Below, in pieces: positions 16,692 to 24,854 of a stretch of DNA of 48,779 nt; the first letter of the stretch is position 1, and the number at the start of each line of letters is the position of its first letter. The notes under the pieces are model-generated. The model searched no databases, was not told the DNA's origin, and worked only from the letters and a program-made list of their open reading frames with translations. The DNA comes from an uncultured bacterium (GTDB taxonomy: Bacteria > Bacillota > Negativicutes > Acidaminococcales > Acidaminococcaceae), in the NCBI GenBank assembly GCA_905215645.1, contig CAJMQS010000015.1, forward strand, positions 1 through 48,779, in the 5' to 3' direction. The translations under genes were made by a program, and so were the position numbers.

Positions 16692-17885
16692 ATGCAGAAA
16701 CAGGCACTGGAAGGTGTGCGGGTACTGGATATCGCCACGGTCATTGCTGCTCCTTGGGCAGCAGGACTTTTGGCAGATTTTGGAGCAGAGGTCATTAAAG
16801 TGGAAATGACGGGACGGGGAGATGCGTTCCGGGCCATGGGGCCTTTGAAGGATGGGAAGAGCATCCGCTGGCCCAGTATGGGAAGAAACAAAAAAAGCGT
16901 GACCCTGGACTTCCACTATGAGGAAGGGAAACAGCTTTTCCTGGATCTGGTCAAAAAAAGCGACGTGGTCATTGAAAATTTCAAGACAGGGACCCTTGAA
17001 AAATGGGGAATCGGTGTGGAGAAAATGCGGGAAGTCAACCCGGATATCATCGTGACCCATGTAACAGGCTACGGCCAGACCGGACCCTACAGAAAATTGG
17101 CCGGGTTGGGAACCCCGCTGCAGGCATTTTCCGGGTACACCTACATGCAGGGATATCCGGACCGCCCCCCTGTAAGCCCTCCTTTTGCCCTGGCAGATTA
17201 TGTGGCCGGCCTGTATGCGGCGTTCGGGACCATGATGGCCCTGTATCACCGGGATGCCCTGAAAGGGAAACCCCAGGAAATCGATGTGAGCCTGTATGAA
17301 GGGATCTTCCGTATGGAAGAAGCTATGGTTGCCGAATATGATCTGATGGGCAAGATCAGACAGCGCAGCCCCATGCCCAGCGGAGCCTCCTGCCCCATCG
17401 GGACCTTTGAAACGGGAGACAACAAATATGTCATCATCGTCTGCAGCACCAACCCGGTGTTCGAGCATCTCTGCGATGCCATGGAAAAACGGGAAGAATG
17501 GCTGCCCAAATATGCCCTGGCCAAAGACCGTCTGGCGGATCCTAAACCCATTATGGATGCGGTGACCGCCTGGGTCAAGGACCATACCTTTGACGAACTG
17601 AAAGAGAAATGCAGCAAAGCCGGAGTCCCGATCTCTACCATATACAATATCAAAGACTGTTTCGAGGATCCTCAGTATCAGGCCCGTCATGATATCGTAG
17701 ACGTTCCCTGCGAGGAATTCGGCCATGTGAAGATGCCGGGCATCGTACCCGTGCTGAGCGAAACCCCGGGCAGCATCCGGTGGCCAGGACAGAAACTGGG
17801 TTCGGCCAATGAGGAAGTATACGGGAAACTGCTGGGGCTCAGTGAAGAAAAACTGCAGGAACTGAAGGACAAGAAGATTATTTGA
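16692..17885 (+). CDS. Class III (CaiB/BaiF) CoA-transferase
   Basis: Moves CoA between carboxylic acids in the cytoplasm. The 397-residue protein is full length. It opens with LEGVRVLDIATVIAAPWAAGLLADFGAEVIKVE, the family hallmark, and the catalytic aspartate is D169 in FALADYVAGLYA, the residue that forms the acyl-anhydride intermediate in formyl-CoA transferase. GGAGGAGG lies before ATG 16692. The next gene, an HMG-CoA-lyase-like enzyme, starts 17 bp later, so the transferase probably makes the CoA thioester that the lyase splits. The substrate cannot be read from sequence; with a CitMHS carrier nearby a branched hydroxy-dicarboxylate or tricarboxylate is likely. Confidence 0.92.
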   Translation: MQKQALEGVRVLDIATVIAAPWAAGLLADFGAEVIKVEMTGRGDAFRAMGPLKDGKSIRWPSMGRNKKSVTLDFHYEEGKQLFLDLVKKSDVVIENFKTGTLEKWGIGVEKMREVNPDIIVTHVTGYGQTGPYRKLAGLGTPLQAFSGYTYMQGYPDRPPVSPPFALADYVAGLYAAFGTMMALYHRDALKGKPQEIDVSLYEGIFRMEEAMVAEYDLMGKIRQRSPMPSGASCPIGTFETGDNKYVIIVCSTNPVFEHLCDAMEKREEWLPKYALAKDRLADPKPIMDAVTAWVKDHTFDELKEKCSKAGVPISTIYNIKDCFEDPQYQARHDIVDVPCEEFGHVKMPGIVPVLSETPGSIRWPGQKLGSANEEVYGKLLGLSEEKLQELKDKKII

Positions 17886-17902
17886 GAAAAGAAGGTGTAG
17901 CT

Positions 17903-18862
17903 ATGGCACTGACATATCCAAAACAAATCCGTCTTTGTGAAGTGGGGCTCCGGGATGGGCTCCAAAATGAGAAAAAAATGATGACCACGGAACAAAAGAT
18001 CAGCTATGTGAATGGGCTGACGGCTGCTGGCTTCCCGGTCATCGAGGTGGGGAGCTTCGTCAGCCCTAAAGCCGTACCCCAGGTCGCAGATACGGATGCA
18101 GTGTTCCAGGGAATCAATCAAAAACCAGGGGTGGAATACCGGGCCCTGATTGCCAACTTGAAAGGAGTGGAGCGGGCCATCGCCTGTGGCTGCAAAAAGG
18201 TGAAGCTCAATGTTTCTGCCTCTGTTGCCCATAATCTGGCCAACTTGAATTGCACCCCCGCTGAAAGCGTCGCCCGCTTCGCTGCCTGTGTGGAACGGGC
18301 AAAAGATGCCGGGATCGCAATTTCTGGATCCATTTCCATGGCCTTTGGATCTCCCTGGGACAAGGAAATCCCAATCAGTGTGGTGTGCAAGATCATCGAA
18401 GCCTATCGGGAAGTGGGCATCCGAGAAATCAGTCTGTCCGATGCTTCCGGCATGGCCTATCCCTCCCAGGTGGCCGATATTTGCCGGACCGTGAAGGAAA
18501 AATATCCGGATTGTACCTGGTGGCTCCATTTCCACAATACACGGGGATTGGGAATCGCCAATATCCTGGCCGGACTCAGCGAAGGGTTCACCCAGTTCGA
18601 TACCAGTTTTGCCGGGACGGGAGGCTGTCCTTTTGTGCCGGGAGCAGCCGGCAACGTATCCAGTGAAGATGTGGTCCATATGTGCGAAGAAATGGGGATC
18701 GCCACGGGTATTGACTTGGATCGGCTGATGGATATCAGCCGCCATGTGGCTGAGTTTTTGGGTCATCCCACGGACAGTTATCTGCTCCGAGCCGGGAAAG
18801 CCAGCGATTTGATCCTGGATGTGCCCACCCGGCAGGGGAAAAATCATACCCAAAGTAAATGA
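17903..18862 (+). CDS. HMG-CoA lyase-like enzyme
   Basis: TIM-barrel lyase of the HMGL family, expected to cleave 3-hydroxy-3-methylglutaryl-CoA (or a close analogue) to acetyl-CoA and acetoacetate. 319 residues. Metal and substrate motifs: GLRDGLQNE near residue 16, KLNVSASVAHNLAN, HFHNTRGLG, and GGCPFVPGAAGN containing the lid cysteine (C242). All belong to the HMG-CoA lyase branch rather than to isopropylmalate synthase. ATG at 17903 follows GAAGGTG; the apparent upstream TTG start overlaps the transferase stop. Co-transcribed with the CoA-transferase. A related lyase acting on another 3-hydroxyacyl-CoA cannot be excluded. Confidence 0.9.
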   Translation: MALTYPKQIRLCEVGLRDGLQNEKKMMTTEQKISYVNGLTAAGFPVIEVGSFVSPKAVPQVADTDAVFQGINQKPGVEYRALIANLKGVERAIACGCKKVKLNVSASVAHNLANLNCTPAESVARFAACVERAKDAGIAISGSISMAFGSPWDKEIPISVVCKIIEAYREVGIREISLSDASGMAYPSQVADICRTVKEKYPDCTWWLHFHNTRGLGIANILAGLSEGFTQFDTSFAGTGGCPFVPGAAGNVSSEDVVHMCEEMGIATGIDLDRLMDISRHVAEFLGHPTDSYLLRAGKASDLILDVPTRQGKNHTQSK

Positions 18863-18887
18863 ATTTTCCATCAGTGCAGCAGATAAT

Positions 18888-18953
18888 AACAAAGATTTGT
18901 TGTAGTATAGCAAAATTAACGTGTTGGATTATTACATTCAAATACACTACAAT
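18888..18953 (+). promoter_or_regulatory. LysR-type palindrome and promoter before the CitMHS gene
   Basis: AACAAA and TTTGTT form a perfect palindrome (18888-18901), a plausible LysR-type site. It is followed by TTGGAT (18924-18929) and TACAAT (18948-18953) with 18 bases between. The site would let the LysR regulator at 20479-21450 control the carrier. No terminator is visible between the lyase and this promoter, so the carrier may also be read from the upstream genes. Confidence 0.5.
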
Positions 18954-19081
18954 CCTGACATGCGGGAAATACATGTAGATACCGAATCATAAATTATTTT
19001 ACACAAGGAAATATGAGCCTTTTCTAACTGTATTCTATAGGAAAAAGGCAAACATCATCATATTGTGGGGGAGATGAGAAT

Positions 19082-20389
19082 ATGCAAGCGTTGATAGGTT
19101 GGGCGACACTGATCGTTCTCGTTGCCTGTCTGCTGCGGGGAAAAATGTCCCCGGTAACAGTTTTTGGGACAATTCCGGTGATAGGTGCAATCCTTTTAGG
19201 CGCAGGACCTGCTCTTTTGGAAAAATGGATCACCAGTGGTCTGAATACGGTATGGAAAACCGCCGTCCTGTTCATTTTTTCAGTAGAGTATTTTGGCTTG
19301 ATGTCAGATACAGGTATGTTTGACGCGGTCGTCAAAAAATTGACGGCTCATACCGGAAATAATGTCATCATCGTATCAGTGGCAACGGCAATCGTGGCTG
19401 TTATCGGGCATCTTGACGGGGCAACGGCAACTACAGCTTTGGTAACGATCCCTGCCATGCTTCCTTTGTGGAAACGGCTCCACATGCGGCCTACCGGTCT
19501 TCTGTTCATCTTAGGGACGGCCATGGGCGTGATGAATCTTGTCCCTTGGGGAGGTCCTATCGTACGAGTCGCTGCTGTACTTGGCCGGGATGTAGGAGAA
19601 TTGTGGCATTATATCCTTCCCTTCCAGGGGGTTTGTCTGGTACTTACTTTTGTGGTCGCTGTCCTTGTCGGGATGAGTGAAATCAAAAATGGGGCAGGAA
19701 AAAATATCGAAAGCACGGATGTAGCGGAAACGGATACTGCGAAGGATGAAGAAGTAGAAGCATTGAAACGGCCGAAGCTGCTGTGGTTCAATGTCTTGCT
19801 GACGGCAGTCCTTTTGGTCGGCTTGTTGCTAGGAATCATGAAGCCTCATAACCTGTTCCTGATTGCACTGGCGATCGCCCTGATTGTCAACTATCCCAAT
19901 GCCAAACTGCAGCGGAAACTGTTCCGCCGTCATGCGGGAGATGCACTGGATACTTCGGCTACCCTGCTGGCTGCTGCTGTATTCATCGGTGTCATGAACA
20001 AATCTGGCATGCTGGATGCCATGGTCAATGCTATGCTGTGGGTCATGCCGGCCTGGATGGGAAAATATATGAATATCATTGCGGGCATCATCTCTGTGCC
20101 TGTTGGCTGTATGTTGGGGGCAGATACGTTCTACTATGGCCTTTTCCCTCTGCTGGCAAAAGCGGGCGAAGCATATGGTGTACCGGCTATGGACATCGGT
20201 ATAGCGATGCTGATTGGCAAAAACGTGGCTATGATCTGCAGTCCGCTGCAGCCTACTACATACCTCTCACTGGGGCTGGCTGGCGTGGAAATGAAAGACC
20301 ATTTGAAAGCCAATTTCCCACGTACTTGGGTGCTGTCCCTGGTCATGTGTGCTATAGCAATGATTATGGGATATATGAAGATTTACTGA
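19082..20389 (+). CDS. CitMHS-family citrate/carboxylate transporter
   Basis: Integral inner-membrane carrier, 435 residues, about 11-12 hydrophobic segments separated by a charged cytoplasmic loop near residues 200-235. The stretches GHLDGATATTALVTIPAMLPL and MGVMNLVPWGGPIVRVAA are typical of the CitMHS (metal-citrate:proton symporter) family, and the protein ends with IGKNVAMICSPLQPTTYLSLGLAGVEMKDHLK. ATG 19082 follows GGGGGAGATGAG. Its place beside a CoA-transferase, an HMG-CoA-lyase-like enzyme and a LysR regulator suggests uptake of the compound those enzymes degrade. HMG is citrate with one carboxylate replaced by methyl, so a citrate-type carrier would suit it (inference). Confidence 0.9.
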   Translation: MQALIGWATLIVLVACLLRGKMSPVTVFGTIPVIGAILLGAGPALLEKWITSGLNTVWKTAVLFIFSVEYFGLMSDTGMFDAVVKKLTAHTGNNVIIVSVATAIVAVIGHLDGATATTALVTIPAMLPLWKRLHMRPTGLLFILGTAMGVMNLVPWGGPIVRVAAVLGRDVGELWHYILPFQGVCLVLTFVVAVLVGMSEIKNGAGKNIESTDVAETDTAKDEEVEALKRPKLLWFNVLLTAVLLVGLLLGIMKPHNLFLIALAIALIVNYPNAKLQRKLFRRHAGDALDTSATLLAAAVFIGVMNKSGMLDAMVNAMLWVMPAWMGKYMNIIAGIISVPVGCMLGADTFYYGLFPLLAKAGEAYGVPAMDIGIAMLIGKNVAMICSPLQPTTYLSLGLAGVEMKDHLKANFPRTWVLSLVMCAIAMIMGYMKIY

Positions 20390-20415
20390 TTCCTTTGATG
20401 AGGGATATATAAAAT

Positions 20416-20475
20416 AAAGAGCTGTGGAAGGTACCGTCGATATGGGGAGCGGTACTCATCCACAGCTCTTTTTTA
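20416..20475 (+). terminator. Bidirectional terminator between carrier and lysR
   Basis: A 13-bp perfect stem (20416-20428 with 20459-20471) is flanked by A-rich sequence on the left and a T run on the right, so it can end both convergent genes. Confidence 0.85.
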
Positions 20476-20478
20476 TTC

Positions 20479-21450
20479 TCAGTGGGGAAGGATGTTCTCC
20501 GGATTGAAATCCACATAAAAGGTGCACTGTTTTCGGATCAGGCGGAGCAGTGCTTCTCCGTAAAGGGGAAAGTGCCGTTCTTTCCGGAATTCCAGCATGA
20601 CCGGATTCGTCTCGTACAAATCTTTGATGGGGAAGGCATGGAGCTTGTTGTCTGTCTGACTGTTGATCCTTGCCAGGTTGGGAAGATACATGGAAAGACA
20701 GAAGCTAGCTGCGTAGTTTTCTGTGGTGAGCATATGATGGAGATCCGGATGGCTGGAGGTGTGGACGCAGTTCAGGGTAATCTGGAGTTTCTGCAGGAGC
20801 CGGTTCAGCATCTGGGAAGAATTGTATTGGGGGAGGTTGAAGGCAAAGGGAATATGGGTGAATTTCCGCAGATCCGCTCCTTTGCGGAATTCGTCGATGC
20901 AGGCTGGATACGTATCTGGAAAATATTTTTTCAGCATGCCGTCACTGAGGACCAGATAAAGGACTTCCCGCATGAGCAGTTTGCTTTGGATGAAATGGGA
21001 CTGCTTTTTGGGTGCCCCCAAAATAATGATGTCCAGCTGGTTGTTCAGCAGCATTTCCTTCAGCTGCGAGGAATTGGCACTGGCTACCCGCAGCTGTACT
21101 TTGGGAAAAAGCTGACTGTATTCTTCAATCAGATTGGGCATCAGGATCCGGAAGCGGCCCTCCGTGGTTCCCAGACGGATGATTCCTGCATTTTCCTTTT
21201 TGCTTTCTGCAAAAGCTTGGGTAAGACTGTTTTCCAGGGCTTCCACCTGACGTACGGTATCGAGGAATTCCCGGCCTTCCGGAGTCAGGGAAAACTGCGG
21301 TTTCCGGTGGAAGAGGGCTACCCCGCATTCCTGTTCCAGTTTGGATAAATAACGGCTCAGCGCCTGATGGGTGATATGGAGCTTTTCGGCTGCCCGGGTC
21401 ACGTTGTTTTCTTCGGCCAGCAGGAGAAAGTAAGGATAATTTTCAAACAT
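20479..21450 (-). CDS. LysR-family transcriptional regulator
   Basis: Activator/repressor of 323 residues. The N-terminal winged helix-turn-helix (residues 1-60, NNVTRAAEKLHITHQALSRYLSKLEQECGVALFHR) is canonical; the periplasmic-binding-like effector domain occupies about 90-300, beginning IIRLGTTEGRFRILMPNLI. It faces the transferase-lyase-carrier genes and is convergent with them rather than divergent. The likely ligand is the compound imported by the carrier or its CoA product, and the palindrome at 18888-18901 is a candidate site. Start ATG at 21448-21450. Confidence 0.92.
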   Translation of the reverse strand: MFENYPYFLLLAEENNVTRAAEKLHITHQALSRYLSKLEQECGVALFHRKPQFSLTPEGREFLDTVRQVEALENSLTQAFAESKKENAGIIRLGTTEGRFRILMPNLIEEYSQLFPKVQLRVASANSSQLKEMLLNNQLDIIILGAPKKQSHFIQSKLLMREVLYLVLSDGMLKKYFPDTYPACIDEFRKGADLRKFTHIPFAFNLPQYNSSQMLNRLLQKLQITLNCVHTSSHPDLHHMLTTENYAASFCLSMYLPNLARINSQTDNKLHAFPIKDLYETNPVMLEFRKERHFPLYGEALLRLIRKQCTFYVDFNPENILPH

Positions 21451-21537
21451 AGAGATTCTCCTTATAGGGAAAGATAAGGGGTTACTGCCATATTGCTGAT
21501 TTCATTTTACCATTCACAAAGAAAATCTCAACCGTCA

Positions 21538-21624
21538 GGATGGAAGATACCTTTTAGCAGACTTGGGAAACGGCTAATTTCTGGGGATTACCTGGATTTC
21601 CGGCCGGAGAAGATCCTGGATTGA
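21538..21624 (+). pseudogene. Decayed 3' fragment of a second metallophosphoesterase gene
   Basis: The last 45 bp (21580-21624) encode SGDYLDFRPEKILD plus stop, identical in protein to the end of the intact phosphoesterase at 16402-16446; the DNA differs at a few bases, all silent. Just before, 21538-21578 aligns with 16181-16222 (ED-S/T-F, stop in place of R, then Q-A/T-WE) with an in-frame TAG. About 180 bp between these two parts is missing, and nothing of the 5' two-thirds remains. So this is a relic with an internal deletion and a stop codon. It lies beyond the catabolic cassette, which is therefore bracketed by two copies of the phosphoesterase 3' end. Confidence 0.85.
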
Positions 21625-21658
21625 AAAAAATATATAAAAAATAATAAAATGGAAAAAA

Positions 21659-21709
21659 CAAAAGTTTTTAGTTTCCATGTTAAAAACTTTTGATTTTTTT
21701 ATTTTTTTA
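21659..21709 (+). terminator. Terminator behind the phosphoesterase relic
   Basis: A 12-bp perfect stem (CAAAAGTTTTTA at 21659-21670 with 21681-21692) is followed by long T runs. It follows the relic stop codon as the intact gene's terminator follows its own. Confidence 0.8.
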
Positions 21710-21740
21710 TGATAGAGTTTAAAGAAAGAAGGTGAGAACC

Positions 21741-22925
21741 ATGATTTTGCGGCAGCAATATTTGCAGAAATTGGCAAAACTGCAGGATAAGCAACTGATT
21801 AAAGTAGTTACGGGAGTGCGCCGGTGTGGCAAGTCCACTCTTCTACAGCAGTTCCAGGAACAGCTCCAGCGGCAGGGGGTGGAAAGCAATCAAATTATTT
21901 CCATCAATTTTGAAAAAATCGAATATGAACCGCTTCTGGAATATCATAAACTCCATGACTTTATTGTGGACCGACTGCAACCGGGAAAAATGAATTATAT
22001 TTTTCTGGATGAAATCCAGTTGGTCGGTGAATTCCAGAAAGCCGTAGATTCTCTGTACGTCCGCCCTCAGGTCGACTTATATATTACGGGATCCAATGCT
22101 CGGCTGTTGTCCGGCGAACTGGCTACTTTGCTCAGCGGCCGTTTCGTAGAGATCCAGATGCTGCCATTATCTTTTCGAGAGTATCGGCAGCTGACTGGAA
22201 AAGAGACAGCCACAGCCTGGAGAGAATATTACAGTTGGGGCGGCTTTCCTTATCTGCCTTCCATAGAAGCGGAAGAAATCCGGTATGATTATCTCCAGGG
22301 GATTTATTCTACGATTCTCCTGAAAGACCTGGTTCAGCGGAAAAAAATCCAAGATGTTGAGTTATTAGAAAGCATCATCCGATTTCTGGTGGACAATGTG
22401 GGGAATCTTGTCTCATTTTCTAAAATTGCCGGGTATCTGGTTTCCCATGGACGGAAGACTTCTTCCCAAACTATTGAACGGTATGTGAGGGCCCTGGAAG
22501 ATGCCTTTTTTCTGTACAAAGCGTCCCGGTATGATATCAGGGGAAAAGAACAGCTGAAATCTTTGGAAAAATACTATGTGGTGGATATGGGGTTCCGTCG
22601 TCTGTTGATGGGGAATAGGCGGTCAGATGTTGGCCATATCCTGGAAAACATCATATATTTGGAGCTGCTTCGGCGGGGATTTCGGGTATATGTAGGTAAA
22701 GTCAATGAACTAGAAGTGGATTTTATTGCCGAAAGAGACGGAGAACGGCAGTATTATCAGGTTTCAGCCAGTGTGATGGATCCGCGGACTTTTGCAAGAG
22801 AAATCGCACCGCTCAAGCAAATCCGAGACAATTATCCAAAGACCTTGCTGACACTGGATACCCTGCCCCAGGAAGAGGATGGGATACCGCAGAAAAATAT
22901 CCTGGAGTTTCTGCTGGAATCATAA
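21741..22925 (+). CDS. AAA_14 ATPase with DUF4143 domain
   Basis: ATP-binding protein, 394 residues, of a widespread family with no settled function. The N-terminal AAA_14 domain has Walker A GVRRCGKST (residues 25-33), Walker B YIFLDEIQ (near 91-98) and an ITGSNA sensor-like motif. The C-terminal DUF4143 domain includes YLELLRRGFRVYVGKVNELEVDFIAE, which resembles a PD-(D/E)xK-like fold with conserved E, D and Q positions. ATG at 21741 has AAGAAGGTG upstream; the GTG at 21732 is inside that site. Such genes are often multicopy and strain-variable. Here it stands alone next to the phosphoesterase relic and the integrated element, so it may be part of a variable region. Confidence 0.88.
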   Translation: MILRQQYLQKLAKLQDKQLIKVVTGVRRCGKSTLLQQFQEQLQRQGVESNQIISINFEKIEYEPLLEYHKLHDFIVDRLQPGKMNYIFLDEIQLVGEFQKAVDSLYVRPQVDLYITGSNARLLSGELATLLSGRFVEIQMLPLSFREYRQLTGKETATAWREYYSWGGFPYLPSIEAEEIRYDYLQGIYSTILLKDLVQRKKIQDVELLESIIRFLVDNVGNLVSFSKIAGYLVSHGRKTSSQTIERYVRALEDAFFLYKASRYDIRGKEQLKSLEKYYVVDMGFRRLLMGNRRSDVGHILENIIYLELLRRGFRVYVGKVNELEVDFIAERDGERQYYQVSASVMDPRTFAREIAPLKQIRDNYPKTLLTLDTLPQEEDGIPQKNILEFLLES

Positions 22926-22987
22926 TTTAAACAGGGAAGGACTCCGACGCTGCTGTAGAGAAGAAAAACTGAAAAAGAAAAAAGTCC

Positions 22988-23016
22988 TTGCATTTTCCAA
23001 GAATCCGCCGTATACT
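22988..23016 (+). promoter_or_regulatory. Promoter of the left tRNA-Gln
   Basis: TTGCAT (22988-22993) and TATACT (23011-23016) are separated by 17 bases, 35 bp before the tRNA. This is the chromosomal promoter kept on the left side of the integrated element. Confidence 0.75.
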
Positions 23017-23051
23017 ATAAAAGTACTCTTTGAGAGAGCAAGAGTATTTAC

Positions 23052-23125
23052 TCCGGGATGGTGTAATGGTAGCACAGGAGATTCTGGATCTTCTAGTCTG
23101 GGTTCGAGCCCTAGTCCCGGAGCCA
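23052..23125 (+). tRNA. tRNA-Gln (CTG), left copy
   Basis: 74 nt with encoded CCA. Acceptor TCCGGGA/TCCCGGA, 4-bp D stem, anticodon stem GGAGA/TCTTC with loop TTCTGGA giving anticodon CTG (reads CAG), T arm CTGGG-TTCGAGC-CCTAG with one G-T pair, discriminator G. Identical to 28504-28577. It retains the host promoter at 22988-23016. Confidence 0.93.
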
Positions 23126-23149
23126 TTTTTTTATCTTGGCGCCATGGTC
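23052..23149 (+). repeat. Left 98-bp direct repeat (attL candidate)
   Basis: Identical at every base to 28504-28601. It contains the whole tRNA-Gln, a 12-nt spacer with seven Ts and the first 12 nt of tRNA-Glu. The bases just outside differ at both ends, so the repeat limits are sharp. The anticodon stem-loop inside is a typical tyrosine-recombinase crossover site. Confidence 0.9.
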
Positions 23150-23226
23150 GACAGCTTGCAAGCAAGCAGCAGCTAAGACGTCGCGAAACAAGGCGTGGCC
23201 ACGAGTTTGCTTCTCTCACCGCTACA
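23138..23226 (+). pseudogene. Degenerate tRNA-Glu at the left junction
   Basis: The first 12 nt equal the intact tRNA-Glu (28590-28601). Then about 20 nt of unrelated sequence interrupt the D loop, after which GCTAAGACGTCGC, CAAGGCG, CACGAGTT and CTTCTC of the intact gene reappear in order with substitutions between them. Anticodon CTC is lost and the acceptor strand no longer pairs, so it cannot be a working tRNA. It is best read as the element's own tRNA-Glu-like attachment arm, or the displaced and decayed original. Confidence 0.75.
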
Positions 23227-23398
23227 AACCAATAGGAAACTTTAAGGCACTTAGGACATTTGTTCTAGGTGTCTTTTTTGCGTTGCTATCACACATAGAA
23301 GCACAAGAGACTACATTCTTAACGTCTTTCTGTGTGACCAAAAGGGGGTATATGTTATCGAAAAGAGCCCAAAATACAGCCTCACAGAGTCCCTGCAA

Positions 23399-24307
23399 TT
23401 GTTCTATAGGCGTTGTATTGGTCTCAATTTAGCAGGTAGCACCTTAGAGAACTACAGGAAGCATTTAACCGACTATCTGTTATTCCTGTCTCAGACAAAG
23501 AACATAGAGACCATAGCAGAGACCACAGACAACACCATCCTACAATACCTTAAAAGCCTAAGAGGAAGGGGGCTTTCACCTGTCACAGTGTCAGATAGGT
23601 TCATTGTGTTGCGTGTCTTTTACAGCTTTTTGGTGGAATGGGGCTATCTGGAAATCAATCCTATGGAACACTTAAAGAAGCCTAAAGTACCTAAGAGACA
23701 CGCCAGAACGTTCACCACAAGCGAGATAAGGGCAATCCTTAAGAGTTACGATAAGACCACATTCTTAGGTTATAGGAATTACACAATTATGTGTGTCCTA
23801 TTCAGTACAGGTATGAGAAAGACAGAACTATTAAAGTTGTCTGTCTTAGATATTCACCTGCAGGAATGTTTCTTAGTTGTGTTACATGGAAAGGGTGATA
23901 AAACGAGGGAAATACCTATTGGGCTGTCATTGAAACGTATTCTAAAGAAGTACCTCAGAGACAGGGAAGAAGTGTTGCAGGAACATAGTGCTTTCACACC
24001 TCAATTCCTTGTTACTTTTACAGGGAAACCTTTGACAGCCTCAGGGCTTGACACAGTATTCAAGCGTCTAAAAGAGCATATGAAGGGCTTAGGGATACCT
24101 GCAAGTCGCCTATCAGCTCACACATGGCGTCATACGTTCGCTAAGACCTTTTTACTGAATGGTGGTGACCTATTCACCCTACAGAAAATACTGGGCCATG
24201 AAGACGTATCAACGACAAAGATTTATGTTGAATACACCAACAAAGAACTGAAAGTGCAGAATGACAAATACAATCCTTTGGATAATAACCAATGGCAATA
24301 CCTGTAA
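23399..24307 (+). CDS. Tyrosine recombinase / integrase
   Basis: Site-specific recombinase of the phage integrase/Xer type, 302 residues from TTG 23399. An N-terminal SAM-like core-binding domain (to about residue 90) precedes the catalytic domain with the complete pentad R140 (TGMRKTE), H241 and R244 (HTWRHT), H267 (LGHEDVSTT) and the nucleophile Y276 (IYVEYT). It is next to the left repeat, as expected for the enzyme that integrates the element. The start is doubtful: no ATG or GTG lies in frame after the stop at 23252. The only ATG with a good site (GGGGG, ATG 23352) is in another frame and would need one extra base around codon 3 to join. The segment before 23399 in this frame (SPKYSLTESLQLFYRR) looks like real coding. 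Confidence 0.88.
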   Translation: MFYRRCIGLNLAGSTLENYRKHLTDYLLFLSQTKNIETIAETTDNTILQYLKSLRGRGLSPVTVSDRFIVLRVFYSFLVEWGYLEINPMEHLKKPKVPKRHARTFTTSEIRAILKSYDKTTFLGYRNYTIMCVLFSTGMRKTELLKLSVLDIHLQECFLVVLHGKGDKTREIPIGLSLKRILKKYLRDREEVLQEHSAFTPQFLVTFTGKPLTASGLDTVFKRLKEHMKGLGIPASRLSAHTWRHTFAKTFLLNGGDLFTLQKILGHEDVSTTKIYVEYTNKELKVQNDKYNPLDNNQWQYL

Positions 24308-24329
24308 AAAAGAAGGGAGACTAAAGACT

Positions 24330-24854
24330 ATGGAAAGAACTATCAACAACGGCTTGCTTACATTCCATGAAATCACAGAGAAAGAGTATTTAGAAAAGTA
24401 TGTTATGGGTAAAGGCTCTTATGTGACCTATAAGGAATTTGCTCGGAATATAGGGTGGGACCACAACAAAACAGACTTCCTTAAAACCTGTGTGAATCAG
24501 GTGACCAATAAAACCATTAAGGAACTTATGGTCACTGGAAAGCTGTCTTTTTACAGTCGTATGATGTGGGATGAAGGATTGTGGCTTATGTGGGATGGTG
24601 AATACAGAGACCCTGTTACACTGAATCGTATGTATGACAAATTGTTGCCAGAGGTGGAACTAATTGATATCACAGAGCCGGTAGAGGAGCTTTTAAGTGA
24701 CTATTTGGGAATCAAAATAACGCTTTCAGAAGATTTGAATTTATCATCCATGAATACAGTGCAGGGAGTGAAAAGAATGACACAAATAACAGCTGACAAC
24801 CTTTCTGTTTGTCTATGGGGTTATCGTGGTGGTGTTTACATTCAGAACTTTTAA
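24330..24854 (+). CDS. Unknown protein of the integrative element
   Basis: 174 residues from ATG 24330, which follows AGAAGGGAG; the start is 22 bp after the integrase stop, so the two are probably co-transcribed. I recognise no family. The protein is soluble-looking and acidic, with a tryptophan-rich centre (MMWDEGLWLMWDGEYRD) and a segment NIGWDHNKTDFLKTCVNQV that could be a small helix-turn-helix. A role as excision or replication accessory is a guess from position only. AT-rich codon use matches the rest of the element. Confidence 0.6.
   Translation: MERTINNGLLTFHEITEKEYLEKYVMGKGSYVTYKEFARNIGWDHNKTDFLKTCVNQVTNKTIKELMVTGKLSFYSRMMWDEGLWLMWDGEYRDPVTLNRMYDKLLPEVELIDITEPVEELLSDYLGIKITLSEDLNLSSMNTVQGVKRMTQITADNLSVCLWGYRGGVYIQNF

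Noticed and set aside
21741..22925. AAA_14/DUF4143 gene as part of a toxin-antitoxin or defence pair
   Set aside because: It stands alone without a small partner gene, and the family is widespread with no established defence role.
23136..23432. 98-codon frame beginning in the degenerate tRNA-Glu
   Set aside because: It crosses tRNA-derived sequence, has no ribosome site at its first codon, and overlaps the integrase coding segment in another frame. Only its internal ATG 23352 is of interest, as an integrase start candidate.
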